Shown here one piece after another: positions 6,344 to 13,172 of a stretch of DNA of 13,172 nucleotides. The stretch is from NCBI GenBank assembly GCA_030630445.1, contig DAOVNC010000053.1, forward strand, positions 1-13,172, written 5' to 3'. Under the pieces are notes generated by a model. That model was not told the origin of the DNA, did not search any database, and saw nothing but the letters and a program-made list of their open reading frames with translations. Origin of the DNA: Kiritimatiellales bacterium. GTDB taxonomy: Bacteria; Verrucomicrobiota; Kiritimatiellia; Kiritimatiellales; Pontiellaceae. The translations under genes and the position numbers were made by a program. Within the stretch, counting starts at the first letter, position 1. Each line of letters begins with the position of its first letter.

Positions 6344-6775
6344 ATGAAGCAATGCAAAAGCTGCCTGGCAAAAGCAGAGCCCCGGAACGGCCTCTGCCCT
6401 GTTTGCGGGATTGGGCAGGATAAAAAAAAGGGCGCGCTCTCGCCGGATGAAAGAAAGGTGCGCTTCCATGCGCGCGGCATCCGCGTGGTTGCCATGTTGC
6501 ATCTCGTGGGCGCATGCATGGGAATCATGATGATCCCCGTTTTTCCCGCGCCCTTGGCGACGGCCGCGCTCGTAGCGATCAACGCCGCTCTCGCTTTTGG
6601 CCTTGCCCGCTATTCCTATTGGGCATACAAGGCCGCCACCGTCTACTACTTCCTCATCGGAATGGTCAACGTGGTTTCCATCAACCTCGGCGGCATCGCC
6701 TTGGTACTCGCCGCGCTCTACCTGGTCGGCAACGGCACCGCGAAAGCCATCTTTGATCGGCGCTTGCCGGGTTAA
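6344..6775 (+). CDS. Small zinc-ribbon membrane protein, function unknown
   Basis: 143 residues, the only clear plus-strand gene here. The N-terminus carries a zinc ribbon of two CxxC knuckles (Cys4/Cys7 and Cys18/Cys21, the second as CPVCG), followed by a basic stretch with KKK. From about residue 46 the chain is hydrophobic, with roughly three or four membrane segments (about 46-66, 68-88, 93-112 and 113-133). A GGAGA site lies shortly before the ATG. The build resembles many uncharacterised bacterial zinc-ribbon membrane proteins, and no catalytic residues are evident. It is convergent with gltA and the two share a hairpin terminator. I do not assign a function. Confidence 0.75.
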   Translation: MKQCKSCLAKAEPRNGLCPVCGIGQDKKKGALSPDERKVRFHARGIRVVAMLHLVGACMGIMMIPVFPAPLATAALVAINAALAFGLARYSYWAYKAATVYYFLIGMVNVVSINLGGIALVLAALYLVGNGTAKAIFDRRLPG

Positions 6776-6794
6776 CCTAGAACCGGAGATGAAC

Positions 6795-6843
6795 AAACCA
6801 CGAATGGACACGCTTTGAAGCGAAGCGTGTCCATTCGTGGTTT
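6795..6843. terminator. Perfect 21-bp hairpin between convergent genes, probable bidirectional terminator
   Basis: Arms 6795-6815 and 6823-6843 are exact reverse complements around a 7-base loop. It lies 19 bases after the stop of the zinc-ribbon gene and 17 bases after the gltA stop on the other strand. Each arm ends in TTT on the outgoing strand, so it can work in both directions, though the T tracts are short. The arm begins AAACCACGAAT and shares the heptad design of the palindrome between sucC and sucD, so it may be a dispersed repeat used as a terminator. Confidence 0.75.
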
Positions 6844-6860
6844 CATTTTCCCATTTAGGG

Positions 6861-8147
6861 TTAACGGTTGCCGATCGGCACGTAGGGGCGGAGGTTTTCG
6901 CCGGTATAGACTTGGCGTGGACGGCAGATGCGCTGGTTGTGGCTGAGCATTTCGCGCCAGTTGGCGATCCATCCCGGCATGCGGCCAATGGCGAACAGCA
7001 CGGTGAACATGTTCACTGGAATGCCGATGGCGCGGAGCAGGATGCCGCTGTAGAAATCGACGTTCGGGTAAAGATTGCGCTCGATGAAATATTCATCATG
7101 GCGCGCCACCTCTTCGAGCTGCTTGGCGATATCCAGCAACGGGTCATCGATTTCCAGTGCTTTCAACACGCGATCCACATGCTCTTTGAGGATTTTGGCA
7201 CGCGGGTCGAAGCTCTTGTAGACGCGGTGGCCAAAGCCCATGAGTTTGGTATCGCTGTTCTTGTCCTTCGCCGCATCCACGTAGTCGCTCAGCTTAATGC
7301 CGTTGGTATGGATGTTTTCGAGCATCTCGATCACGGCGGCGTTCGCGCCGCCGTGTAGCGGCCCCCACAGCGCACCGACGCCGGCGGCCACGGAGCTGAA
7401 TAAATTCGCGCGCGAGCTGCCGACCATGCGCACGGTCGAGGTCGAACAGTTTTGCTCGTGGTCGGCATGCAGGAGCAGAAAGAGGTCGATCGCCTTTTCC
7501 ACTTCCGGGACGATTTCATGAAGGTCGAACGGCTGGGAAAACATCATGTGCAGGAAGTTCCCGCTGTAGCTCAGGTTCGGGCAGGGCGGCATGTAGGGAC
7601 GGCCCCGAGAAGTGCGGTAGGCCCATGCCGCAATCGTCCGGACCTTGGAAATAATCTTGCTTGCCGGAATATCGAACCCGTCGCCTTCGGTGGCCGTGGT
7701 CAACAATTCGGTGTTGTAGCACGCCAGCGTGTTGAGCATCGACGAAAGAATCGCCATGGGCGGGGCGTTGTCCGGGAACCCATCGAAGTGGCTTTTCATG
7801 GAATAGTGCAGCCCGGCCTCGGCGGCCACTCCCGAATCAAAGTCGTTCAGCTCCTTCTGGCTCGGGAGGTGGCCGTAGAGGATCAGGTAGGCCGTCTCCA
7901 TAAAGGAGGATTTTTCGGCCAGCTCTTCGATCGCGTAGCCGCGGTAGCGCAGGATGCCCTTTTCGCCGTCGATAAACGTGATGTCCGACGTGCACGACCC
8001 CGTATTGCCATAGCCCGGATCCAGCGTAATCATGCCGGTATTGGCACGTAGCTTCGTGATATCCAACCCAACCTCGTTCTCCGAGCCAATAGCGGCATCG
8101 AGCTCAATCTTCTTCCCGTCATATTCCAATGTTGCTTTTCCACTCAT
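6861..8147 (-). CDS. gltA: Type II citrate synthase
   Basis: GltA condenses acetyl-CoA and oxaloacetate to citrate, the entry step of the TCA cycle. The 428 residues match the hexameric bacterial (E. coli-like) form, including the N-terminal domain with ITFIDGEKGILRYRGY (56-71). The catalytic triad is visible: His265 in WGPLHGGAN, His307 in GFGHRVYK and Asp364 in VDFYSG; LLLHADHEQNCSTSTVR (224-240) is also typical. The ATG at 8147 shares one base with the sucD stop (TAATG), and a GGAAGGAG site lies within the end of sucD, so the two are translationally coupled. It is the last gene of the korAB-sucCD-gltA operon; a hairpin terminator follows. In E. coli-like enzymes this type is inhibited by NADH; whether that holds here cannot be read. 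Confidence 0.97.
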   Translation of the reverse strand: MSGKATLEYDGKKIELDAAIGSENEVGLDITKLRANTGMITLDPGYGNTGSCTSDITFIDGEKGILRYRGYAIEELAEKSSFMETAYLILYGHLPSQKELNDFDSGVAAEAGLHYSMKSHFDGFPDNAPPMAILSSMLNTLACYNTELLTTATEGDGFDIPASKIISKVRTIAAWAYRTSRGRPYMPPCPNLSYSGNFLHMMFSQPFDLHEIVPEVEKAIDLFLLLHADHEQNCSTSTVRMVGSSRANLFSSVAAGVGALWGPLHGGANAAVIEMLENIHTNGIKLSDYVDAAKDKNSDTKLMGFGHRVYKSFDPRAKILKEHVDRVLKALEIDDPLLDIAKQLEEVARHDEYFIERNLYPNVDFYSGILLRAIGIPVNMFTVLFAIGRMPGWIANWREMLSHNQRICRPRQVYTGENLRPYVPIGNR

Positions 8148-9031
8148 TATGCTTCTCCTTCCAATATGGCCCGAACGGTGCGGCCAATGTCCGCCGGGGA
8201 TTCAACCACGCTGATGCCGCACTCGGCCATCAGCTTCTTTTTCGCGACCGCAGATTCGTCCGCACCGGAAACAATCGCGCCCGCGTGCCCCATGCGACGG
8301 CCCGGTGGGGCGGTCTGTCCAGCAATAAACCCAATCACCGGCTTGCTTATGTTTTCCTTCGCATACTGCGCCGCCTCGATCTCCATTGAACCGCCGATCT
8401 CGCCAATCATCACGATCGCATCCGTTTCAGGATCGGCCTCGAACATTTGCAGCAGATCGAGCATCGTGGTTCCAATGATGGGATCACCGCCGATGCCGAT
8501 GCAGGTCGATTGCCCCAATCCTTCGGCGCAAAGCTGGTGTACCGCCTCGTAGGTCAGCGTTCCGGATTTCGAGATTACGCCGACCGAACCCTTCTTCGCA
8601 ATGAAGCCGGGCATGATGCCGACCTTCGCCCCTTCCGGCGTAAGGATGCCGGGGCAGTTCGGGCCGATAAAGCGCGAGCCGGTTGTTTCAACGTAGGCCT
8701 TCACCTCGACCATTTGCGCAATCGGAATGCCCTCCGTGATACAGACAATCAACTCGATCCCCGCCGCGGCGGCTTCCATGATCGCATCGGCGGCGAACGG
8801 CGGCGGCACGAAGATCAGCGAAACGTTTGCGCCGGTTTTCGCGCGGGCTTCGGCGCAGCTATTGAAGACTGGCACCGCGCCTTCGAGCGCGGTCTGCCCG
8901 CCCTTGCCGGGCGTTACGCCGCCGACCACGTTATCGCCATATTCCAAACATTGGGATGCATGGAAACTCCCCTCGGAGCCCGTGATCCCCTGCACAATAA
9001 TCTTTGAATCCTCATTAACCAAAATCGACAT
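8147..9031 (-). CDS. sucD: Succinyl-CoA synthetase alpha subunit (ADP/GDP-forming)
   Basis: SucD binds CoA and carries the phosphohistidine of succinyl-CoA synthetase; with SucC it converts succinyl-CoA, ADP (or GDP) and phosphate to succinate, CoA and ATP (or GTP). 294 residues, the usual length. Seen: the Rossmann CoA-binding start IIVQGITGSEGSFH (11-24), GPNCPG (123-128), GVISKSGTLTYE (151-162) and the phosphohistidine loop GRRMGHAGAIVSG with His249. The start at 9031 is chosen because AGGAAAAG precedes it and homologues begin there; an upstream GTG at 9058 lies inside a repeat and adds nine residues without family support. It follows sucC after an 88-bp spacer filled by a palindromic repeat. 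Confidence 0.97.
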   Translation of the reverse strand: MSILVNEDSKIIVQGITGSEGSFHASQCLEYGDNVVGGVTPGKGGQTALEGAVPVFNSCAEARAKTGANVSLIFVPPPFAADAIMEAAAAGIELIVCITEGIPIAQMVEVKAYVETTGSRFIGPNCPGILTPEGAKVGIMPGFIAKKGSVGVISKSGTLTYEAVHQLCAEGLGQSTCIGIGGDPIIGTTMLDLLQMFEADPETDAIVMIGEIGGSMEIEAAQYAKENISKPVIGFIAGQTAPPGRRMGHAGAIVSGADESAVAKKKLMAECGISVVESPADIGRTVRAILEGEA

Positions 9032-9052
9032 ATTCTTTTCCTGTAGTTGGCT

Positions 9053-9128
9053 AACCACTAATCAACACTAATTTTCATTAATCCCACTCTCGGAATTTAT
9101 TAGTGTAGATTAGTGAAAATTAGTGGTT
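9053..9128. repeat. Palindromic heptad repeat between sucC and sucD
   Basis: Arms of 30 bases (9053-9082 and 9099-9128) match as reverse complements at 24 of 30 positions around a 16-base centre. Each arm is made of three 10-base units: a CACTAAT-like heptad plus a 3-base spacer. The outer arm supplies the last two sucC codons (Asn, His) and its TAA stop. The stem could pause or partly terminate transcription or protect mRNA ends, tuning sucC against sucD; this is inference. Confidence 0.75.
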
Positions 9129-10307
9129 TCCCTTTCCTGCGGCTGCTTCCACCACTTTGTTTGCGGCATCCTCGAAGGAGTCCGCGGAGATAATCGATAC
9201 GCCGGAGTTCGCCAACAGCTCCTTCGCCACGTCGGCGTTGGTTCCCTCCAGCCGCACCACCACAGGAACCTTTAGATCGAGCTCCTTGACGGCTTCGATA
9301 ATGCCGTTCGCGATGCGGTCGCAACGGACGATCCCGCCAAAGATATTGATCAGCACCGCCTTCACGTTTTCATCGGAAAGGATGATGCGGAAGCCGTTTT
9401 TCACGGTCTCGACATTTGCGCCGCCACCGACGTCGAGGAAGTTGGCCGGCGATCCGCCGACCTGCTTAATGATGTCCATCGTCGACATCGCCAGCCCCGC
9501 GCCGTTGACCATGCAGCCGACCGTGCCGTCGAGCTTGATATAATTGAGATTGAATTTTCCCGCCTCGACCTCCGCCGGATCCTCTTCGTCGAGATCGCGC
9601 ATTCCGGCCACTTCGGGATGCAGATAGAGCGCGTTGTCGTCGAAGTTAATCTTGGCGTCGAGTGCAACCAAATCGTCTTTCCCGGTTAAAACCAGCGGAT
9701 TGATCTCCACAATGGAACAGTCGAGTTCGCGATAGAGCTTGTACAGCTTCTGGAAAATGCCGGGGGCTTGCTTGGCCGCATGGCCTTCCAGCCCCAGTGC
9801 CAGCACAAGGTTGCGCGCCTGGAAAGAGCGGAGCCCAAATCCTGGAACAATCGCCTGCTTGACGATCTTTTCCGGCGAAGTCCTGGCGATCTCCTCGATC
9901 TCCACGCCACCTTCGGAGGAAACCATGAAGACGTCCCTTCCCGTGGCGCGGTCGAGTGTGATCGCCGCGTAGAACTCCTGCTTGATGTCGAGCGCCTGCG
10001 TAACCATCACCTTCTTCACCAGCCGCCCTTCGGCACCGGTCTGGTGCGTGACGAGCGTCATGCCCAGAATGTTCCGGATATTTTCGAGCGCGCTGGCGCG
10101 GTCGGGCGAAAACCTAACCCCGCCGCCCTTGCCGCGGCCGCCCGCGTGAACCTGCGCCTTGATGACGAATTGTTCCGTGTTCGATTCCCGGCCCACTTGG
10201 TCAATCGCCGCCTCGGCCTGTGCCAAATCCCCGATGGTCGTCCCGCCCGGGATCGGGATGCCGTAGCGCTTCAGCAGCTCATTGGCTTGGTGTTCGTGTA
10301 TTTTCAT
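9120..10307 (-). CDS. sucC: Succinyl-CoA synthetase beta subunit
   Basis: SucC binds the nucleotide and succinate in succinyl-CoA synthetase and works as a heteromer with SucD. 395 residues, close to the family length. Seen: the ATP-grasp domain with VIKAQVHAGGRGKGGGV (48-64), EINPL (201-205) and DAKINFDDNAL (217-227), then the CoA-ligase domain with NGAGLAMSTMDII (268-280), LDVGGGA (291-297) and NIFGGIVRCD (321-330). The ATG at 10307 gives the standard start MKIHEHQANELL, yet no Shine-Dalgarno sequence precedes it; four heptamer repeats occupy that position. The last residues (NH) and the stop codon come from the downstream palindromic repeat. It sits between korB and sucD in the operon. Confidence 0.97.
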   Translation of the reverse strand: MKIHEHQANELLKRYGIPIPGGTTIGDLAQAEAAIDQVGRESNTEQFVIKAQVHAGGRGKGGGVRFSPDRASALENIRNILGMTLVTHQTGAEGRLVKKVMVTQALDIKQEFYAAITLDRATGRDVFMVSSEGGVEIEEIARTSPEKIVKQAIVPGFGLRSFQARNLVLALGLEGHAAKQAPGIFQKLYKLYRELDCSIVEINPLVLTGKDDLVALDAKINFDDNALYLHPEVAGMRDLDEEDPAEVEAGKFNLNYIKLDGTVGCMVNGAGLAMSTMDIIKQVGGSPANFLDVGGGANVETVKNGFRIILSDENVKAVLINIFGGIVRCDRIANGIIEAVKELDLKVPVVVRLEGTNADVAKELLANSGVSIISADSFEDAANKVVEAAAGKGNH

Positions 10308-10310
10308 ATG

Positions 10311-10338
10311 AAGTAATCCGTAATGGGTAATTCGTAAT
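10311..10338. repeat. Four-unit heptamer tandem repeat upstream of sucC
   Basis: On the minus strand ATTACGA, ATTACCC, ATTACGG and ATTACTT follow each other exactly in phase (consensus ATTACNN, period 7), starting three bases upstream of the sucC start codon. They fill the place where a ribosome site is expected. Similar words (GTAACGCGCAAT, GCAATACGTAG) occur in the end of korB just upstream. Confidence 0.8.
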
Positions 10339-10368
10339 TTCTACTGTGTACTACGTATTGCCCGCTTC

Positions 10369-11940
10369 CTATCCATTGCGCGTTACGTCTCCGTTTTTTT
10401 CAACCTGTTCCACGGTGTCGTGGATAAAGCGCAGGATTTGGCGGATGGTCACCAACCCGAAGCCGTTGTCCTTCAGCCGGATCGGGACATGGCGGTGCCC
10501 GCTGATGGAGAGGATATTGATCACATCGCCGATCGAGTTCGACTCATCCATAATTTCGTAGATCGGCCGCATGATCGACGAAACCGGCAAGCGGTCGCGG
10601 TCGATGGAGGTGAGTACCACGTTCTGGATAATGTCGCGTTCGGAAAGGATTCCGTAGAGTCGCTTCGCGTCGCCTACGAGAATGCACTCGATCTTCGCCG
10701 CCTTAAAGTTGGCGATGGCCGTCGCGATGCTGTCGCGCGGCTTGAGCATTTTCGAGCGTTTGTAGTCGTAGTCGTAGAAGATTTTCCCGACCTTGGTCTT
10801 CAGGCTGGCGGTGAGCGGGTCGGTGGATTTCAGCAACTCGCGCACCTGCTCGTCCATGACCTTCGATTCGTCGGCAAACTGCACGCGAATGCCACTGGAA
10901 CGCTTGATGTCCTTCCCGCCATTGGAGACCGTCCAGTATTCCGAACCCCGCAGCAACGCCTGCAGGTTGCGCCGCCCCTTCAAGGCCGTCACTTGCTTGA
11001 TCTGTTCTTCGAGCTCCTCTTCATAGACCGGCTTTTTCGCCGCGTGGAAGATGCCGACGGGAACGGGGAAGTCGGGAAGATCCATCTCGGTGAGCATCGC
11101 CGCATAGACCGGGTCTTCGCTGTACCTATCGTGCACGACCAGATCCTTCTCTGTGATGCCTTGCTCGCCGATCGCCACCACCTCTGGCGTGGTTCCCTTG
11201 AGGATGATGCCCTTGTTGCGTTGCTCGCCAAAGATGAGCGGCTTGCCCTGCTCGAGATAGAGCAGGCGGTCTTCGCGGCAGGAGCGGTCGGAAACATCCT
11301 TCCAGGCATCCTTGTTGAAGATCACACAGCTCTGGAGGATTTCAACGAACGCGGTGCCCGGGTGCTTCGCCCCCTCCAGCAGCACTTCGGTAACATGCTT
11401 CGGATCGGTGTCGACGGCGCGCGCCACGAAGGTCGCCTCGGAGGCCAGTGCAACGCGAAGCGGATTGAGCGGTTCGTCGATCACCCCGTAGGGACTGGTC
11501 TTGGTGATCTGCCCCTTGTCGGAGGTCGGGCTGTACTGCCCCTTCGTCAGGCCATAGATCTTGTTGTTGAGCAGGATAATGTTCATGTCCAAATTGCGGC
11601 GCAGCGCATGCACAAGGTGGTTGCCGCCGATGCTCAAGCCATCGCCGTCGCCCGTGATGACCCAGACCGACAGCTCTGGGTTGGCGACCTTCACGCCCGT
11701 GGCGATCGTCGGGGCGCGCCCGTGGATGGAGTGGAAACCGTAGGTATCCATGTAGTACGGGAAGCGGCTGGAACAGCCGATGCCGCTTACAAAAACAAAC
11801 TTTTCCTTCGGGATGCCAAGCTGCGGCAATACGTTTTGCACGGCGTTGAGCACCGAGTAGTCGCCGCAGCCCGGGCACCAGCGCACCTCCGACGACGAGA
11901 CGAAATCCTTACGGGTCAATAGTTGCTTTTTCTTTTCCAT
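10369..11940 (-). CDS. korB: 2-oxoglutarate:ferredoxin oxidoreductase beta subunit fused to a CBS-domain pair
   Basis: The beta subunit holds thiamine diphosphate and a 4Fe-4S cluster and, with KorA, oxidises 2-oxoglutarate to succinyl-CoA while reducing ferredoxin. Seen: WCPGCGD (21-27), GIGCSSR (53-59), the TPP motif GDGDG (97-101) ending in NN (125-126), and Cys205 in ILQSCVIFN; Cys22, Cys25, Cys56 and Cys205 fit the four cluster ligands. The enzyme part ends near residue 340, the usual length of the family. The remaining ~180 residues are extra: a linker, then CBS1 (about 395-445, with YGILSERDI) and CBS2 (about 452-508, starting SIMRP). CBS pairs usually bind adenine nucleotides and regulate the attached protein, so control by AMP/ATP charge is a reasonable inference. 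The ATG at 11940 follows korA by 14 bp with a GGGGGA site. The neighbours sucCD and gltA favour 2-oxoglutarate over other 2-oxoacids. Confidence 0.93.
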   Translation of the reverse strand: MEKKKQLLTRKDFVSSSEVRWCPGCGDYSVLNAVQNVLPQLGIPKEKFVFVSGIGCSSRFPYYMDTYGFHSIHGRAPTIATGVKVANPELSVWVITGDGDGLSIGGNHLVHALRRNLDMNIILLNNKIYGLTKGQYSPTSDKGQITKTSPYGVIDEPLNPLRVALASEATFVARAVDTDPKHVTEVLLEGAKHPGTAFVEILQSCVIFNKDAWKDVSDRSCREDRLLYLEQGKPLIFGEQRNKGIILKGTTPEVVAIGEQGITEKDLVVHDRYSEDPVYAAMLTEMDLPDFPVPVGIFHAAKKPVYEEELEEQIKQVTALKGRRNLQALLRGSEYWTVSNGGKDIKRSSGIRVQFADESKVMDEQVRELLKSTDPLTASLKTKVGKIFYDYDYKRSKMLKPRDSIATAIANFKAAKIECILVGDAKRLYGILSERDIIQNVVLTSIDRDRLPVSSIMRPIYEIMDESNSIGDVINILSISGHRHVPIRLKDNGFGLVTIRQILRFIHDTVEQVEKNGDVTRNG

Positions 11941-11954
11941 GATCGTCCCCCGCC

Positions 11955-13172
11955 CTACAGATATTCTTTTATTTGCTCCACCAGCTCGGAGATCAGGAAC
12001 GCGCGCCCCTGAACCTTGCTAATGGATTTTACGTCGACCAGGTATTTTGCCCGCAGCACCAGTGAAAGCTGGCCGAGGTTGAGCTCGGGAGCAACGACGT
12101 GGTCGAATTGCTTCATCAGCCCGCCGAGGTTTTTCGGCAGCGGGTTGAGGTAGCGCAGGTGCGTGTAGCTGATGGCATGCCCCTCGGCCTGCAGTTGCTC
12201 AACGGCCATGGTAATGGAACCGCGCGTGCTGCCCCAGCCCACCACAAGCACCTTGCCGTCCGCTTTGCCCATGACCTCGGAGGGCGGCAGGTCTTCAGCC
12301 ATCCGCTCGACCTTCCGGGCGCGCAGGCGGCACATCTTTTCATGGTTTTCGGGATCGTAGCTCACAACCCCCTCATCGGTTTTTTCGAGTCCGCCGATGC
12401 GGTGCTCGAATCCTGGCCGTCCGGGAACGGCCAACCGGCGTGCCAGCGTCTTGGGATCCCGGCTGTATGGAACATAGTCCTCGCCTTGCCGGATTGGCTC
12501 GACGGAGAGATCCGGGATATCGGTCACGCCCGGGATCTTCCACGGTTCGGAACCGTTCGCCAGATAGGTATCGGTGAGCATGACGACGGGCGAGCGGTAT
12601 TTCAGGGCAAGGTGCACCGCCTCGATGGCGGTGTCGAAGCAGTCCGCCGGGGAGTCGGCGGCAATTACGACAACCGGCGATTCACCATTGCGGCCATAGA
12701 GCGTCTGCAACAGGTCGGACTGTTCGGTCTTGGTCGGCAGCCCGGTGCTCGGGCCGGCGCGCTGGACGTTCACGACGACCAGCGGAAGCTCGGTGATCAC
12801 CGCCAGCCCAAGGGCCTCTGATTTGAGGCAAAGCCCCGGGCCGCTGGTGGTCGTCACGCCAAGGGCACCCGCAAAGGAGGCGCCGATCGCCACGCCGATG
12901 GCGGCAATCTCGTCCTCGGCCTGGACGGTTTTGACGTTGAAGTTCCGATGCTTGGAAAGGGTTTCGAGAATCGGTGTGGCCGGCGTGATGGGATAGCTGC
13001 CGAGAACGAGGTCGCGCCAGCTGTTTTCCGACGCGGCAATCAGCCCGAGGGCCGTCGCTTCGTTGCCGGTAATCTTGCGATAGGTTCCATCCTCAAGCAC
13101 ACGCTTTTGGACGGTGTAGTGCGGAATATCGATGTCCTTGTTTTCGCCGACGATGTAGCCCGCCTTCAGCGC
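11955..13172 (-). CDS. korA: 2-oxoglutarate:ferredoxin oxidoreductase alpha subunit, N-terminus cut by right edge
   Basis: The last 405 residues of KorA are visible, ending with TAG at 11955. Seen: ITGNEATALGLIAA near the start of the alpha domain, the SYPITPATPI motif, TTTSGPGLCLKSEALGLA, NVQRAGPSTGLPTKTEQSDL, and a C-terminal domain with VVGWGSTRGSI and PLPKNLGG. The frame stays open to the window edge: the 24 residues before the in-frame GTG at 13100 (ALKAGYIVGE then a short linker) look like the tail of a gamma domain, which in the fused KorA form sits at the N-terminus. The true start is therefore outside the window and the full protein is probably around 600 residues. It is the most upstream visible gene of the korAB-sucCD-gltA operon; the operon promoter lies beyond the window. 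Confidence 0.95.
   Translation of the reverse strand, partial: ALKAGYIVGENKDIDIPHYTVQKRVLEDGTYRKITGNEATALGLIAASENSWRDLVLGSYPITPATPILETLSKHRNFNVKTVQAEDEIAAIGVAIGASFAGALGVTTTSGPGLCLKSEALGLAVITELPLVVVNVQRAGPSTGLPTKTEQSDLLQTLYGRNGESPVVVIAADSPADCFDTAIEAVHLALKYRSPVVMLTDTYLANGSEPWKIPGVTDIPDLSVEPIRQGEDYVPYSRDPKTLARRLAVPGRPGFEHRIGGLEKTDEGVVSYDPENHEKMCRLRARKVERMAEDLPPSEVMGKADGKVLVVGWGSTRGSITMAVEQLQAEGHAISYTHLRYLNPLPKNLGGLMKQFDHVVAPELNLGQLSLVLRAKYLVDVKSISKVQGRAFLISELVEQIKEYL

Noticed and set aside
7452..8051. Plus-strand open frame opposite gltA (and similar ones opposite sucD, sucC and korA)
   Set aside because: These are shadows of strongly supported genes, rich in Arg/Ala/His/Val without domain motifs.
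9032..9058. Longer SucD starting at a GTG at 9058
   Set aside because: The GTG lies in the palindromic repeat, and the added nine residues are not part of the family; a ribosome site supports 9031.
10420..11922. 500-residue open frame on the plus strand opposite korB
   Set aside because: It is a long antisense frame produced by GC-rich codon use in korB; its composition is typical of shadow frames and it matches no recognisable family.
11955..13100. A complete korA starting at the in-frame GTG at 13100
   Set aside because: The frame continues upstream without a stop to the window edge with gamma-domain-like sequence (ALKAGYIVGE), so the gene is cut by the edge and the GTG is internal.
1..13172. 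CRISPR array, tRNA, rRNA or insertion sequence
   Set aside because: No regularly spaced long direct repeats, no cloverleaf or rRNA segments recognised, and no transposase motif seen in any frame.

Overview
The window looks like a bacterial chromosome with a GC-rich core (sampled 60-base lines near 10 kb give about 63% GC) next to an AT-richer accessory block at its left end (about 45% in a line near 1.8 kb). Nearly every gene is on the minus strand, so transcription runs right to left. The core genes point to an organism that runs part of the TCA cycle with ferredoxin: a KorA/KorB 2-oxoglutarate:ferredoxin oxidoreductase, SucCD and a type II citrate synthase. This fits an anaerobe or microaerophile. 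Palindromic spacers built on CAC(G/T)AAT heptads made me think of PVC-type bacteria, but that placement is a guess; the sequence alone does not fix the phylum.

Right part (6.86-13.17 kb, minus strand): a compact operon korA - korB - sucC - sucD - gltA. korA runs off the right edge. korB is unusual because it carries a C-terminal pair of CBS domains. Citrate synthase feeds the route to 2-oxoglutarate, KorAB makes succinyl-CoA and reduced ferredoxin, and SucCD recovers the thioester energy as ATP or GTP. The korB-sucC and sucC-sucD spacers hold short repeats, one of which supplies the sucC stop codon. A perfect 21-bp hairpin lies after gltA, facing a convergent small gene.

Middle part (4.78-6.78 kb): a stand-alone hisB (histidine biosynthesis) preceded by a gene for a coiled-coil lipoprotein, both minus strand; a 337-bp divergent intergenic region; and a plus-strand gene for a small zinc-ribbon membrane protein.

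Left part (1-4.69 kb, minus strand): a tightly overlapping four-gene unit, namely an N6-adenine DNA methyltransferase, a 762-residue protein with two GHKL ATPase modules (an N-terminal MORC/MutL/Hsp90-like ATPase and a C-terminal histidine kinase), a stand-alone receiver protein, and an HNH endonuclease cut by the left edge. The stop and start codons overlap at all three junctions. I read this as a candidate restriction/defence system in which a two-component phosphorelay is wired to a DNA methylase and a nuclease. This is the most interesting content of the window. The catalytic motifs are seen directly in the sequence; the defence role and the wiring are inference.
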